A stretch of 64,000 nt of DNA, from assembly GCF_954871325.1 (NCBI RefSeq), contig NC_088779.1, positions 15,564,846-15,628,845 of the forward strand, in the 5' to 3' direction. Source of the DNA: Gordionus sp. m RMFG-2023 (lineage: Eukaryota > Nematomorpha > Gordioida > Chordodea > Parachordodidae). A program made the position numbers and the translations under genes. The notes under the pieces are model-generated. The model was not told where the DNA came from. It was given only the letters and a program-made list of their open reading frames with translations, and did not search any database. The number at the start of each line of letters is the position of its first letter. The stretch's first letter is position 1. Positions 10,515-21,804 of this stretch are shown here, in pieces.

Positions 10515-11074
10515 ATCGGAGTTAGAAATATATACCAAATTTAATTGTAATTTGCATAACTAATGTAGATAATAATAGAATACTTCCGATGCGAAGAAAA
10601 TGAATGGATTGCAATGACTAAATGGTTTTCATAAACATCATTTAAAGGTCATGAGACCATATCATTATAATAATAAATTATTTAATAAATATAGTGTCAA
10701 AAGATCCTGTAGGTATATTTAATAAAAAGAAAATTGTCATGACAATGTTAATTGCAAACCAAATTTAAACTCAAATAAAAAAAGTTGTAATATTGGAAAT
10801 TTTTATTGTCATTTTGATGAAATAAAAAAATTTAAATTGTCATATAACCTTAAAAATAAGTGTTATTAATAATAATTACTAAAAAATATATTCCATGTAA
10901 TACCTGCGATCCATGCCACATAAAGAGGTGGGCAATGTCTGACCAGAGTCAAGTCAACAGTGCGAATATGCCCACATTTTTGATTTGTATAAAAAATCAT
11001 ATTTTTAAATCGTGGATATATATTACAAGTGGATCGAATATGAAGAAGTCCATGGTTAAAAAATTGTGGACCAA
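10515..11074. other. AT-rich flank, possible 5' part of the LINE
   Basis: Mostly AT-rich. From about 10895 the base composition rises. A stretch near 10925-11070 may be diverged LINE sequence, because its reading RLKMHKAAG joins the alignment with the copy at 28315-28825, but I cannot align it with confidence. Confidence 0.3.
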
Positions 11075-13165
11075 ATCGTCTAAAAATGCATAAAGCTGCT
11101 GGAGCTGATGGGATCTTTGCAGAACTCTGGAAGATAGAGGTAGACCTAAGTGCCAGCTTACTACTTCCCCTCTTTAGGGAGATTTGGAATACGGGTAAGT
11201 TTCCTGACGAATGGATGACATCAATTATACTAAACTTCCCTAAAAATAAGTCCCCAAACTGCCTTAAGGATTACAGAGGTATTGCACTGATTCCAGTCAC
11301 ACTAAAAATATTCACATACATCATATCGGTCAGGATTAAACCAATCATTAACGGGTTCCTTTCTAACACTATCATTCTGGAAAAGGCCAGAATACATAAA
11401 TCCCCCATCTTTGCCCTAATGATTGATTTAAGTCAAGCCTTTGACTCCATAAGATATGGCCCTTGCTGGAAAACTTTGGAATAGATAAGCATCTGATAGC
11501 GCTAATTAAGATAATTTACGACAATCATAGCGTAGTTCCTCAACATCTAAATATGAAATCACAACCTTTTAAAGCAAATAGGGGCCTCAAACAAGGATGC
11601 ATCCTTTCACCGATTATTTTTAATGTAATAATGAATGATATCCTAAATAAATCCCTTAAACAGGAATATGCACTCAACACATATAACAGTGATCAACAGC
11701 ACCTCAATGATATGCATAACTCTCTAAACTTTCTATGTTATGCCGACGACGTATGTATTCTAGCCAACTCAGAATACAAATTAAGAAATATTTTATCATT
11801 ATTTGTCAATAACTGTGGTGGATATGGTTTAAGAGTTAACTACACAAAAACCAAGCTGATCACCTCAAATACCGATGCGAGTAACTTAAACCCCTTTAAC
11901 TTTGAGGGTAATACGATAGAATTAGTGTCAGATTTTAAATACCTAGGAACCAGGATAACATCATTAGGCCTCGCTTTTTTAGATACGAAATCGAGAACGA
12001 ATAATGCTAGACTCCGTTATCATCAACTGTCGAAATTATGGTCATCCAACCAAATATCAACTAATTTAAAAATAAGACTCTTCAAGTCCCTAATTGTACC
12101 CATTACCTACGGCCTGGAGACTTGGCAGGACTCAAAAAGTAACATAAACACAATTCAGACATTTATAAACAAATGTCTTAGAAGAATCACCAAAAGTATT
12201 ACCCATACAACACATCAAATACAACGCTCTGGAATAGATGCGATATCCTACCAATCAATCGTCTCATACCCTTGAGGAGACTAGAATTACTAGGCCATAG
12301 CTTAAGACACTCGCAGGAAAATATGATATTCTCGTCCTTGAAATGGTGCCCTGACGATAGAAAGAAAACTCCTAAATACTATTGATTGGAGAAATGTTTG
12401 AAAGATATGGACCTGATTAACCTCTCGTTTGCAGATTATATGGCACTCAGCAAAAACAAGAAACACCTAAAAGAACATTTACAATACATGTTAAAATATG
12501 GCCTAAATTAATATTGAAATCGTTCCTCTCCTTTACTTTCGTGCAATAAATAGAATAAAATATGTTTGATAATGATAATAACCTGAACAACAACAACATA
12601 ACTTAACTTCCTTTATTAACCCACGACCTTTCTTTTCTGGACACACGATAGCGATGATAACGATAACAATTACGAGACTATTAGTTGTATAATGAACAAT
12701 GAGAAGGTACACTGGTTATAATAATAACGCAATAACTCGGACGAACCCAAATATCATTGGCACAGCACATACAGGATATACAGAACATACGATATTTGGC
12801 ACACCGAACAACAAACAAGTAAGAGACTCTTCATGCAAACTTAACATAAACTCTCAATACTTACCAAGATATAAGGGTTATTATTTTTTTGTTGCCTCAC
12901 TAAATACTACTTAAGGATGCAAGGTACATTATTATTATATGACATTATTTTATTTTTATTTTTTCCTTACATTATTCTGCCGGTAACGGAACTAATACAT
13001 CACCATTATTGTACTTCTTCCTTCTTCACTTTGCTAACTGGCTACATAGTGGTACCGTCCACTATAATAAAACGGGTAGACATCATGTATGGGATCTATA
13101 TACTAGTGAAAATACATGATGCACGCTTCAACTCCTAATGAAATTTGAAATTCCTAAAACTATTG
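11075..13165 (+). mobile_element. LINE copy A (RTE/CR1-like non-LTR retrotransposon), 5' truncated
   Basis: It begins at CTAAAAATGCATAAAGCTGC, where it aligns with copy B (28730 on), and runs through reverse transcriptase and a 3' untranslated region. The untranslated region ends near TACATGATGCACGCTTCAAC, matching copy C at about 38999-39022. Copy C continues into a TGAA-repeat tail that is missing here. It is 5' truncated, as is typical of target-primed reverse transcription. The base composition is clearly less AT-rich than its surroundings. Confidence 0.85.
11086..12510 (+). pseudogene. LINE reverse transcriptase pseudogene (copy A)
   Basis: Reverse transcriptase motifs appear in order: KAAGADGIFAELW (start), YRGIALIPVTLKIF, FALMIDLSQAFDS (motif A with catalytic Asp), GLKQGCILSPIIFN (motif B), FLCYADDVCI (motif C with the YADD pair intact), FKYLGTRITS, and a C-terminal block RRLELLGHSLRHSQ seen at the ends of RTE-like LINEs. 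The endonuclease part is missing because of 5' truncation. A frame change near 11463-11484 splits the two main ORFs (11086-11484 and 11463-12275), and a stop near 12275 with a further frame change precedes the tail. Copies B and C belong to the same family. Confidence 0.85.
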
Positions 13166-14479
13166 TGTGACTTAGAGAATGGTAGCCATTGTGAAAAATT
13201 GGATTAAAAAGGCCAAACAAGTAAAAGATAAAAGAATCAAGTATATGTATAAATATAAGAAAATGGGTATTGCAAAATTTAAAATCCCTTATGATCCCTA
13301 TTTGATGGAATAGCTCCTACTTAATGATAAATACAATTTATGATGTATTAACATTTTTACCTAATTATTTTGAAAATAGTCAATTTTAGTGGATGCTATA
13401 TACTTTTTTAAAATTACAAACAATTTACAGGTTTTTTTACTGAGTGTGAAAAAGAAGATCTTAAAGAGGCTGTAGGTTTACATAAACTCTTTTAATTTAT
13501 CAGGATCCAAATATCCTAATGTTATATATGTCGAATATAAATAATGAAATTTTAAATAATATAAAAAACAATAATAACAAGACAAGAAATCTTAAATAAC
13601 ATTGGTTAATATGCAGAAATATCTCAAAGAATTATTTTGCTGAATCATATATCTCAACATTGGAATAAATAAAAACAGTATACATGCCTAATACTCTTAA
13701 TAGAGTAGAGTATATGACCAAATTTGGACAATATTTATAAGGAAAATAAAGAATAATTAAAATACACTGGATAGCTTGTTCTCAGGTAATTTCTAATATT
13801 TATTAATATAACCAAATTTTCAAATATCTGTGCCAGAAGGGAATCAATCAATTTAGTTTTTTAGAAACTATTATATCCCAAAAAAGAAATTCGGAAGGAG
13901 ATTGTATATCGACAAAAATCATAGAAGAAAACATTTCAGAACTTCATACTAATTTGAATGAACCTCGAACCTCTTGTTTCATTGAAGGGAGATATATTAG
14001 CATGGTAGAAAACCAGGCATGGGGGGCTTCCAAAAAATGATTTTCTTTCATTTTTAATACTAAATTGATAATATAAATGCTTAAAATTTAAAAAACAACT
14101 ATTTTTATGTTTTTGATTATAAATAATAATTTTGATATATAGTATTTGATAAATTTTAAATTATTTTGCAAAAAAACGTCATTAAAAAAATCTACTTTGT
14201 CCATTTCATTATGAAGAAACAATTATTAATTTATTCCTATTCGACAAATGTTAAGCACAGATATGTCAAAGACCTTAATGCTGCTATTAAAAATAAAAGT
14301 ATAAAAGCTTCAACCACATCAAGATATTTTAAAAAATGATAGGATATTTTATAATATAATAGTAAAACTTATTTCGTTTATTTAATTTTTTTAAATTGCT
14401 TTTGTGCTTGTAGAATCTTCGTTCTATCTTGAATCTTAGTGTCTATTTTAGTAATTTTCGTATTTTTCTAATAAATTTA
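13166..14479. other. AT-rich region with unassigned coding scraps
   Basis: A plus-strand stretch at 13197-13305 reads WIKKAKQVKDKRIKYMYKYK and continues KMGIAKFKIPYDPYLME, which looks protein-like but matches nothing I recognise. The rest is AT-rich with frequent stops. Confidence 0.3.
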
Positions 14480-16145
14480 AAAATCTATTTCGGGGGACAG
14501 GACAATTTTAAAAAAAAAATAGGACCTGGCCTGGCTTGAAAAATTAGGCCCGATGTAAATCACTAATCTCCAGAGTTGTTAAAATATCTAGATACAAGAT
14601 TCTAGAAAGTCGTATCTGTATCTAGATAAATTTTTGATTAAAGTATCTGTATCTAGATATTATTTTAGAGGTATCTGTATCTGTTTTTAGATACTTTTAA
14701 ATTACATTTTGATATACTTTTATTTAAAGCCTTTTATATTATAAATAAAAATATTTGAATGCAAAATTTATTTTATTTTATATGAGCATATAATTTAAAT
14801 ATATATGTATATTAAAAAAACTACTATAATAAAAAATTATGTATATATAAAATATTAAAACTTAAATATTCATTAAATATTATGTCCGAGTTTATCAGTA
14901 ACTCAGACAAATTTTGATATTACAATGCAACTTAATTCTGCCATTTTTATTTTGAATGGAATTGGTTAATTTTATTTTATTATACTATAAAAATATATTT
15001 TAGATTAATATTAATAGTGATGAAGAGTAGGAAGCAATAATCAATGAAGCATCAACAAGTTCAGACATTGTTTTCCAATAGCCAATTTATATAGCATATT
15101 AATAATTACTCAAAATGAAGAAAACAAATTTCTGATAGTAAAATGTTTGCCATGTCTACCAAAAAATACGAAAATTTCAGTTAGCATTACCTCAACTTGC
15201 AACATTGTAAAACATTTAGGATAAAGATACTAAATAAATGTTTACAATTGTAATTTTAAATTTTAAGAGGAAAAATCAAATACTGTTAATAAAAATAAAT
15301 AATTAATACAACGATTAGTTGATGAATTATCAAGCAGCTGATTGCAAACAAATAACCTGTGGAAAAATATTTAATATGATTTTTTTCAGTACCCCACAGC
15401 AGTAGATAATTGTTAATAATGATTTAAATTTTGATACTTAACAAATTTTAAATAATTTTTTCAAAAATGTCGAGATTTTAGTATTTTTAAAGAATATCCT
15501 GATATAAAATTGTTATTCATAAAATATACACTACAATCCCTCCAATTCCCCTGGCAAAAAGACTTAGTGTAACTAAAAATGTCTTTACAGATAAACGAGG
15601 ATGCCTAAATGACCAAAATTTTGAAAATATTTTATTACTGAAATCTATTAATTATTTATAATCATTTAATCATATATACTATATGATTATATTTAAATAT
15701 AAAAATCATTATTTTAGTTATATATTGATAAATGTAATATTGATTCAATAAATTTTTTTTAGCTCATTTCATGCATTTTCACAATAAAGTCCTAATTTAC
15801 GATTATGCAAACCTTATATAAGAGTATAATAAAAATTGTATCTGTATCTAGGCGATGTATCTGTATCTAGATAACCTTTTAGCCAATCTATCTGTATCTA
15901 GATCCATTTAAAAAGTATCTATTAACAACTCTGCTAATTTCCATTCTGTTATCCCCAAGTCTTGAGCGACGATCAGAAAGTATAAGTTATGACTAAATAA
16001 TCGTTCAACAAAAATCATTAAAAATATTCATTTTAGTACTTTAGATTTATAATAAATGCGTCTAAAGGATTTTCAATAGTATTATTATTTATTTCCAAAA
16101 ATCATCCATAGTAGGTGGTGCTTTTGATTTAGCTAGGTCAGTCTA
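14480..16145 (-). mobile_element. Decayed hAT (outer), split by another hAT
   Basis: On the minus strand at about 15950-16140 the frame reads VERLFSHNLYFLIVAQDLG, a degraded hAT C-terminal signature. The GC-rich stretch 14505-14560 (CCTGGCCTGGCTTGAAAAAT) looks like hAT subterminal repeats. The intervening 14571-15933 is a separate insertion with an 8-bp duplication, so the two pieces were once adjacent. The far end of the outer element is not located. Confidence 0.4.
14571..15933 (+). mobile_element. hAT transposon, 1.36 kb, transposase mostly lost
   Basis: Terminal inverted repeats CAGAGTTGTTAA (left) and its complement TTAACAACTCTG (right). The flanking 8-bp repeats are CTAATCTC and CTAATTTC (one mismatch), the hAT hallmark. 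Each end carries three or four subterminal copies of GTATCTGTATCTAGAT, probably transposase binding sites. Internally, at about 15140-15225, the plus frame KCLPCLPKNTKISVSITSTC resembles the BED-type zinc finger at the start of hAT transposases. The catalytic part is absent, so it is an internally deleted, non-autonomous copy. Confidence 0.8.
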
Positions 16146-17020
16146 AAATTGTAATAGTAATAGTTAAAATAAAAATTATTTATGGGATAAGTGAATGGCC
16201 ATGTTCGCCAACTGACAGGCCACCACCCTTCAATTTTTTATTTATTGAACCAATTTCTCTCAAAACTGGGTAAAAAGTGAAAGGATTGAAATAAGCATTT
16301 TTTTTAGAATGTTTTGATAAAATTATATAAATAGTGAGTGGTTAATTTTAAGCATGTTTAACATCCAGATAATAATTTATAAAATATGAACATTAAATAG
16401 ATGTCTGATGATAAAATGAAATGGTAATATTAATTATTTATTGTAATTGTCAATTTATATTATAATTCTTGAATAATATCTTATGGCCAGTTTAAACATA
16501 ATTTTTGCCGCTTATTACATAATTTCAATTTTTTTATAAATTCTTTTATTTTAATAAATTTTTATTTTTATCTTTTTTGATTGTAATAATTTTTCATGTG
16601 CAAATTTAACTTTCTTTTATTTGTCATTTAACCCTTTGCCATTTAGCACCGGGCCAGACAAAATTTAATCGTTAGCCTAGACATTGTGGAATGTCTCATA
16701 TAAATTCCATAAAATTTGAATACCTCAAAGCAAAGAAATACTAAAAATTAAGTTGGTGAAAAAGAGCTGAAAAAATGTTTTTGATCAATATCTTTAGAAT
16801 ATGGAGCTTCCGTTACTAAATAAACATGTGGTAGATAGTGTAATGAAATATATCTTTTGATCAAATTTGAGACAATTAGCTATAAAGATGAGAAAGTTAT
16901 AAAATTCATTCTTACCCCATCTGCCGGATAGCCCTGGTCTCTTTTAAAATATATTAAATCTGAGGGTAATGGGTATAAACATATATTAATTAAATAATAA
17001 ATAATCAGGATTATTTAGAA
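16146..17020. other. AT-rich region with a possible transposon end
   Basis: At 16629 the sequence TTAACCCTTTGCCATTTAGC resembles a piggyBac-type end, and GGGTAATGGG occurs near 16970, but no matching inverted end with TTAA is found. Otherwise nothing is seen. Confidence 0.3.
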
Positions 17021-17024
17021 TTAA

Positions 17025-17250
17025 GGGTGGACGCGTAACCAAGAGCGCTCCCTCCCTCGTCATAAATTTGCCTGTTTTCATAAATGCCATTCTAAGTTAA
17101 TAAAAATATCCCCTCTATACTCCTTCCCCATATCCCCCTCTCATCACGATAAAGAAGAATTCGTAAGAAAAATTAGTTAAAGTTAATAACTTTTTAAAAT
17201 AGTAAATATAATACAAAATTTTGGAAAAAGTATTTTTATTAAATAAGTGA
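17025..17250. repeat. Dispersed G-rich repeat, copy 2 (inverted relative to 1-200)
   Basis: It starts GGTGGACGCGTAACC and contains C-rich blocks such as CCCTCTATACTCCTTCCCC. Read in reverse complement, it parallels 1-200 in order and spacing. No coding capacity. Confidence 0.4.
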
Positions 17251-19169
17251 AAATCCAAAATTAATTTGATAAATATAAGTTGACCTAAAGACCTCTAATA
17301 AAATTTATGTGGGGAAAAACCTACCTAATAGTGCCCATCCCTCTCTTAGCAAACTGGATAAGTATATGGTATTAACGAATGAACAAATATAATTCTAGCA
17401 TCTGAAATTAGGCTAATATGTATCAGGATACCCAATTGGGGAAAACAACAGCTAAAATTAAAAATAATAAAAAAATAATAAACCATTATTATTTTATTGA
17501 TCAAACAAATTAAATTTTAAATTTGGTTTATTAATTTTATTTTAGGATATTCATAATATATTCTTTTTTATTGAATGATTTTCTTTCCGATTCATTGACA
17601 TCGACTTTCTATTTAAATGTATGCAAATATCATAAAATTTTTTTGACATTTGATAAAATTCAATTTAGCTCATTACTTATTGATATATATTTTACTTTTG
17701 AAGGATAATATTTTTTATATTAAGGTAATATTTTATATAGTAAGGTAAAAAAAATATGCTGTATGATATTTTCAATCCAGATCTGTACAACTTCTATTGA
17801 AATTATTTTATTAAAATCGCGATTTAAATTAAAAAATCACAAATTTTGCAACCCTAGCCGTATATCCCCAGAGATGATTTATGTCTACACCCAGAATTAA
17901 GAGATAAATCGGATTTGTGTTTAATATCAATCAAACCATGCCACCCTAGGCAAAAGGCAGGACATAAGGAGGTCTACCTGTTGGATCCACTCCCGCGATA
18001 ATAAAACATAATTATTGAATTTCAAATTTTTATATTTCATAGGTGTTTAATTGTGACATTTTTTTCGAATTTTTTCCAGAACAATTATTTCTTTAAAAAT
18101 TTTTTTCATAAATATAGCAAAATTATTTTATAAGGCTGAGTCCAAAATCTTTTGAAAAAAATCCTTAAAATTTTCGCAAATTAATAACAAAACATTTTGC
18201 ACATTCAAGTTTTATAAAAATTAAAATATTCAAAATGCCTGATATGATTCAATTTTAGTTATTTATTAAAAGATATGTTAATATTTAATTGTATCTAATA
18301 TTTTATATTACCTTTCAGTTATTAAACCATTGTATATACCTATTATATGATAATGGTTATATTTAAATAATATTTATATACTTAATAAATACATATATGT
18401 TGTAAATAATTTTATCAATGAATCTCTAAATTTTTCCCACTCTTATGCTTTCCACACAATTATTTTCTGACTAAAAAATATATTTATAATATAAATGGCT
18501 ATAATCTTTTGGGTTAGTAAATTTATAAAAATGGGCAATCTTATTTAAAAATACTTATTAATTTTTATTATTTTTTTAAAAAAATAAATTTTTATAAACC
18601 GAAAATGATATAGGACACTATTTTATTTTTTTCTTCAAAATTTATTTATATTTTTTAGATTTTGGACACAGCCTAAAGTAAAATTTTTATAAAAAAAATA
18701 GAAAAAATGTGGGAGGAGGAAGGGGGGATGAGATAGTTTAAATTTTTATTAATAAAAAAAACAGATCGTTATTAGAAGAAAGAATAATAAAATTTATTCA
18801 ATTCAAATAAAAATGATACTTTTTTAAAATATGATAAAATAATTCATATCAAAATATATTGACAGAATTTTAAAATTCTGCTATCTCTAAAAAGGAAACC
18901 TAAGTTGAACTGAACTAAATATCAGAATGAAAAATGTATCTGTCTCTTATTTTTGAATATTTTTCTTTTCCTTTATTAATTTTTAAAAACAACTTATCGA
19001 ATTTTTTTTTTCGTATTCATTTTTGAATAAGCCTAGTTTATATTGATAATAACAAACATTTGCAAATTAGCTAAAGGTTGAATTTATGCTTATATTTAAA
19101 TTAAAATCAAATGATAGTGATATATCTTTAAAAAATATTTTTAATTTTGGTCAAAATTATTTTAAAATA
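17251..19169. other. AT-rich intergenic or intronic sequence
   Basis: No gene seen. A GC-richer segment at 17870-18000 (CTAGCCGTATATCCCCAGAG to CCACTCCCGCGAT) may be transposon-end debris. A third G-rich repeat piece lies at 18690-18760. Confidence 0.4.
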
Positions 19170-19177
19170 GATTTGTG

Positions 19178-19398
19178 TAGTGTTGTTAGGCTCGATTTGA
19201 GCCGATTTTTAAAAAGACTAACTCAATATTTTATCCAGAAAAATATTACGCAGGCCTGAAGATTTTGGTCTTAGATTGCAGAAAGGTTAGGACATCTATT
19301 ACCAAATCTGGAAGTTTGGGCAATATTTCTCTGGCTAAAATATTGAGTTAGCCGCCGTATTTAAAAAATGGCTCAAATCGAACCGTTTAACAACACTA
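19178..19398. mobile_element. 221-bp hAT-type MITE
   Basis: Nearly palindromic element with inverted repeats of about 75 bp that begin TAGTGTTGTTA and include CTCGATTTGAGCC and GACTAACTCAATATTTT. It is flanked by 8-bp repeats GATTTGTG (19170-19177) and GATTGGTG (19399-19406), one mismatch apart. No coding capacity. The 8-bp duplication points to mobilisation by a hAT transposase. Confidence 0.8.
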
Positions 19399-19399
19399 G

Positions 19400-20219
19400 A
19401 TTGGTGGTTTCCACAGTTTATAATAACGTTTTTTTTTTCAACTCTCACTAATTATTTAACTTGACAAATCAATTCTTAAAAATTCATTATCATTCATAGA
19501 AATTCCTTTTGTTATATAGACTTTCTATGGTGAGTGAATAGTCATAAATTACAAAATATAAATGAAATCAGGCTTTTAATATTTATATTATTTTAATTGA
19601 TCTATTATTAAATATTGATATTTAATTGTATTTTTATTTAGCTTTTTACAGAGTTTAAAACCATTGTTTACATAAAATCATTTAAAAGGTGTCATAGGTC
19701 TAACGAATTTGATTCATTCCATAATTACCAATTCCAATATCAATACAACATGTAATATACATCATTTCTTAAATCAAATATAATTTATATATAAAATATT
19801 AGTTTTAAAGATATGAAAAAAATGACATATACTACCATATTTTCTTCAGTGTACACCAGTAAAATTTGAGAATAAGAAATGTTTAAAAATATTATAATAT
19901 TATTTTTATTTCTAAGCTAAAATTATTAACCTTATTTGAAATTTTTTATAAAATTGTTTTTTTATTTTGTATTACAAAATGAATATATTGGCATCATTTT
20001 ATTGTGAAATAATATATTTAAAAAAACATCCTCTTTCACAGTATTAAACGACCGTGGGATGCGTGAACAGCAGGGATGGGGAGGGATTATGGTATTGTGA
20101 TGATGCCGGCTAGCTATGTATTATAGAGGGATGGAACAGAGATGAAGAGGTATCGTATCGTCATCCGATGAATATTTTATAGGTGGGATTGATTTATGCT
20201 CTATTTGTGGTATTTTAAG
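19400..20219. other. AT-rich sequence, no gene
   Basis: A GC-richer patch at 20045-20175 (ATGCGTGAACAGCAGGGATG) has no recognisable ends or frame. Confidence 0.35.
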
Positions 20220-20830
20220 TTTAATTAGTACAATTACAGTATTTGAGTTATTCAAATTTAATTGGATGTTTAACTAGTTTTGGCGAATTTTTGGACAATC
20301 TAATCCAGAGTAAATAAATTTCAAGCATCATTAGAAAAAATATGAGTCCCTATCATTTCAGTTTATAAAAATTAAAAAAAATAACTAAAGATTTTACATT
20401 TATTACGCCCATATTTTTTTTTGGAATAACTCAAAAAGGTGAGCACAAATCGAATTGTACAAACCAACACAAATCAATCCTGTCAATAAATTTTATGAAT
20501 TTTAAAAGGTGGATGGTTAATTTTCTAATTAACTAATCAAGATAAATTTAATTTTCGAACATAGTTAGGCTGAACAAATGAGTTCTAATCATTTCCAGTT
20601 ATAAAAAATTATATAATAATAATAATTAAAAAATCCAAATTTATTAAATATTCAGAAACGGCAACTAAATCGAACTTAAAGCTGCACAAGCTAGCGTAAA
20701 TTATTACAGTATTATATATATTATTTTATCAAAAGAATAACTACGATAATTGCACAAATGAAAATGGAAACGTCACAAAACAGCACAAATCAATCAGTCT
20801 ATACAAAAAATAGAGAATAAAAGAGCCAAC
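20220..20830. repeat. Diverged repeat units with GCACAAATC-type motifs
   Basis: Two diverged units of about 240 bp can be paired through TGAGTCCCTATCATTTCAGT (near 20343) and TGAGTTCTAATCATTTCCAG (near 20579). Each is followed by AAC/GCACAAATC-type motifs (20455-20480 and 20670-20695), and a further motif cluster lies at 20750-20800. Family unknown; possibly an old tandem duplication. Confidence 0.3.
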
Positions 20831-21189
20831 TTCACGGACTTATATTTTTTACTGATCAAATAATGTTGACCTATTTTTAATCCGATATTCTAATATTAAA
20901 CTGATTAAATCTTAGTGTACTGATAACAATTTTAATAAAATATTGATCAAGAACTATTAAAAGTTTTGTAAAAAAGTTTAAAAGGTCTTATAAATATTTC
21001 CACACTACTTTTAGCTATCACCATTTTAGTGGTCAGTTTTTTTATCTCTATTGATTAGTATACCTCCAATTATTTCTTCTTAATTTAAATTTCTCAAATT
21101 CTATTTAATTTTAGGTTGCTGTCGTCCCGTTTGCACTTATATTAAACTTCAAAATTCCCAACTATCGTACCAGTATATTCCAAAGATCC

Positions 21190-21420
21190 TCTTAGCTAAA
21201 AAAAATAAACTATGAGCCGGTTTCGATTTCAATTTTTTTATGGGATTGGGCCGAGCCTATATTAAAAATGTCAGATGTTTTAAAGTATGCGCGGACCAGG
21301 CTTATTTTAAAATAACTATGGTCTGGCTAAACTGAGGGCTGAGCTAGTCCCAAATTTCAATTTTTTATGAGTCTGGGCCGGGTGTATCTACAGAACTTCG
21401 TCCCATCAAGCCAATCGAAT
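21190..21420. repeat. GC-rich hAT-end-like patches
   Basis: GATTGGGCCGAGCCTATATT, GCGCGGACCAGGCTTATTTT and GTCTGGGCCGGGTGTATC alternate with T-rich stretches. This is the same style as the subterminal repeats of the hAT at 30607-39770. No inverted pair or duplication was found, so this is a fragment. Confidence 0.4.
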
Positions 21421-21519
21421 TTTCTCCCAATAACTTTTAAATATATTTTATTTAATGTTTTGATTTTAAAATTGAATAGAAAGTTATGTATATAAAAAAA
21501 ATAAGGGTAAAATGTATAC

Positions 21520-21804
21520 TTTTTGTGGATTAAGCTTTGGGTCTTTTTGTTTGTCATATATTGAAGAATTTGAATAAGCGGTGGTAGAGGAATCTTCTTG
21601 ATTTGATTTTTTACTTTTATTTTTTTTTTTGGGGTAGAGTTGTCGTATCTGAAATCCTCTATAAGCCGCTTGAATTTTAGTAGCGGCTTCAGTTTCGCTC
21701 ATATTTTTTTTATTACGTTTATTTACAGAACATTCTGATTTTGACGATATGGAACTCCTATCACCATCATTTTTCAAAATTGCTGCATTTAATTTTTTTT
21801 CACC
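21520..21804 (-). CDS. Host exon with one IQ (calmodulin-binding) motif
   Basis: A 95-codon minus-strand exon, phase 0 at both ends, from acceptor TAACTAATTATTAG to donor AAA|GTATAC. It encodes a basic, serine-rich lead (GDRSSISSKSECSVNKRNKK), then ETEAATKIQAAYRGFQIRQL, a textbook IQ motif with an acidic lead, then a lysine-rich block and a serine/asparagine-rich tail (QEDSSTTAYSNSSIYDKQKD). It is hydrophilic with no membrane segment. Frame and splice phase match the IQ exon at 604-747 on the same strand. The tail after the donor (VYILPLFFLYT) is unlike the rest and is probably intron. The family beyond the IQ motif is not recognised; sperm and axonemal IQ proteins are one guess. Confidence 0.65.

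Noticed and set aside
16629-16985. piggyBac-like end TTAACCCTTTGCC.
   Set aside because: No inverted partner next to a second TTAA and no transposase; one short motif is too weak in AT-rich DNA.
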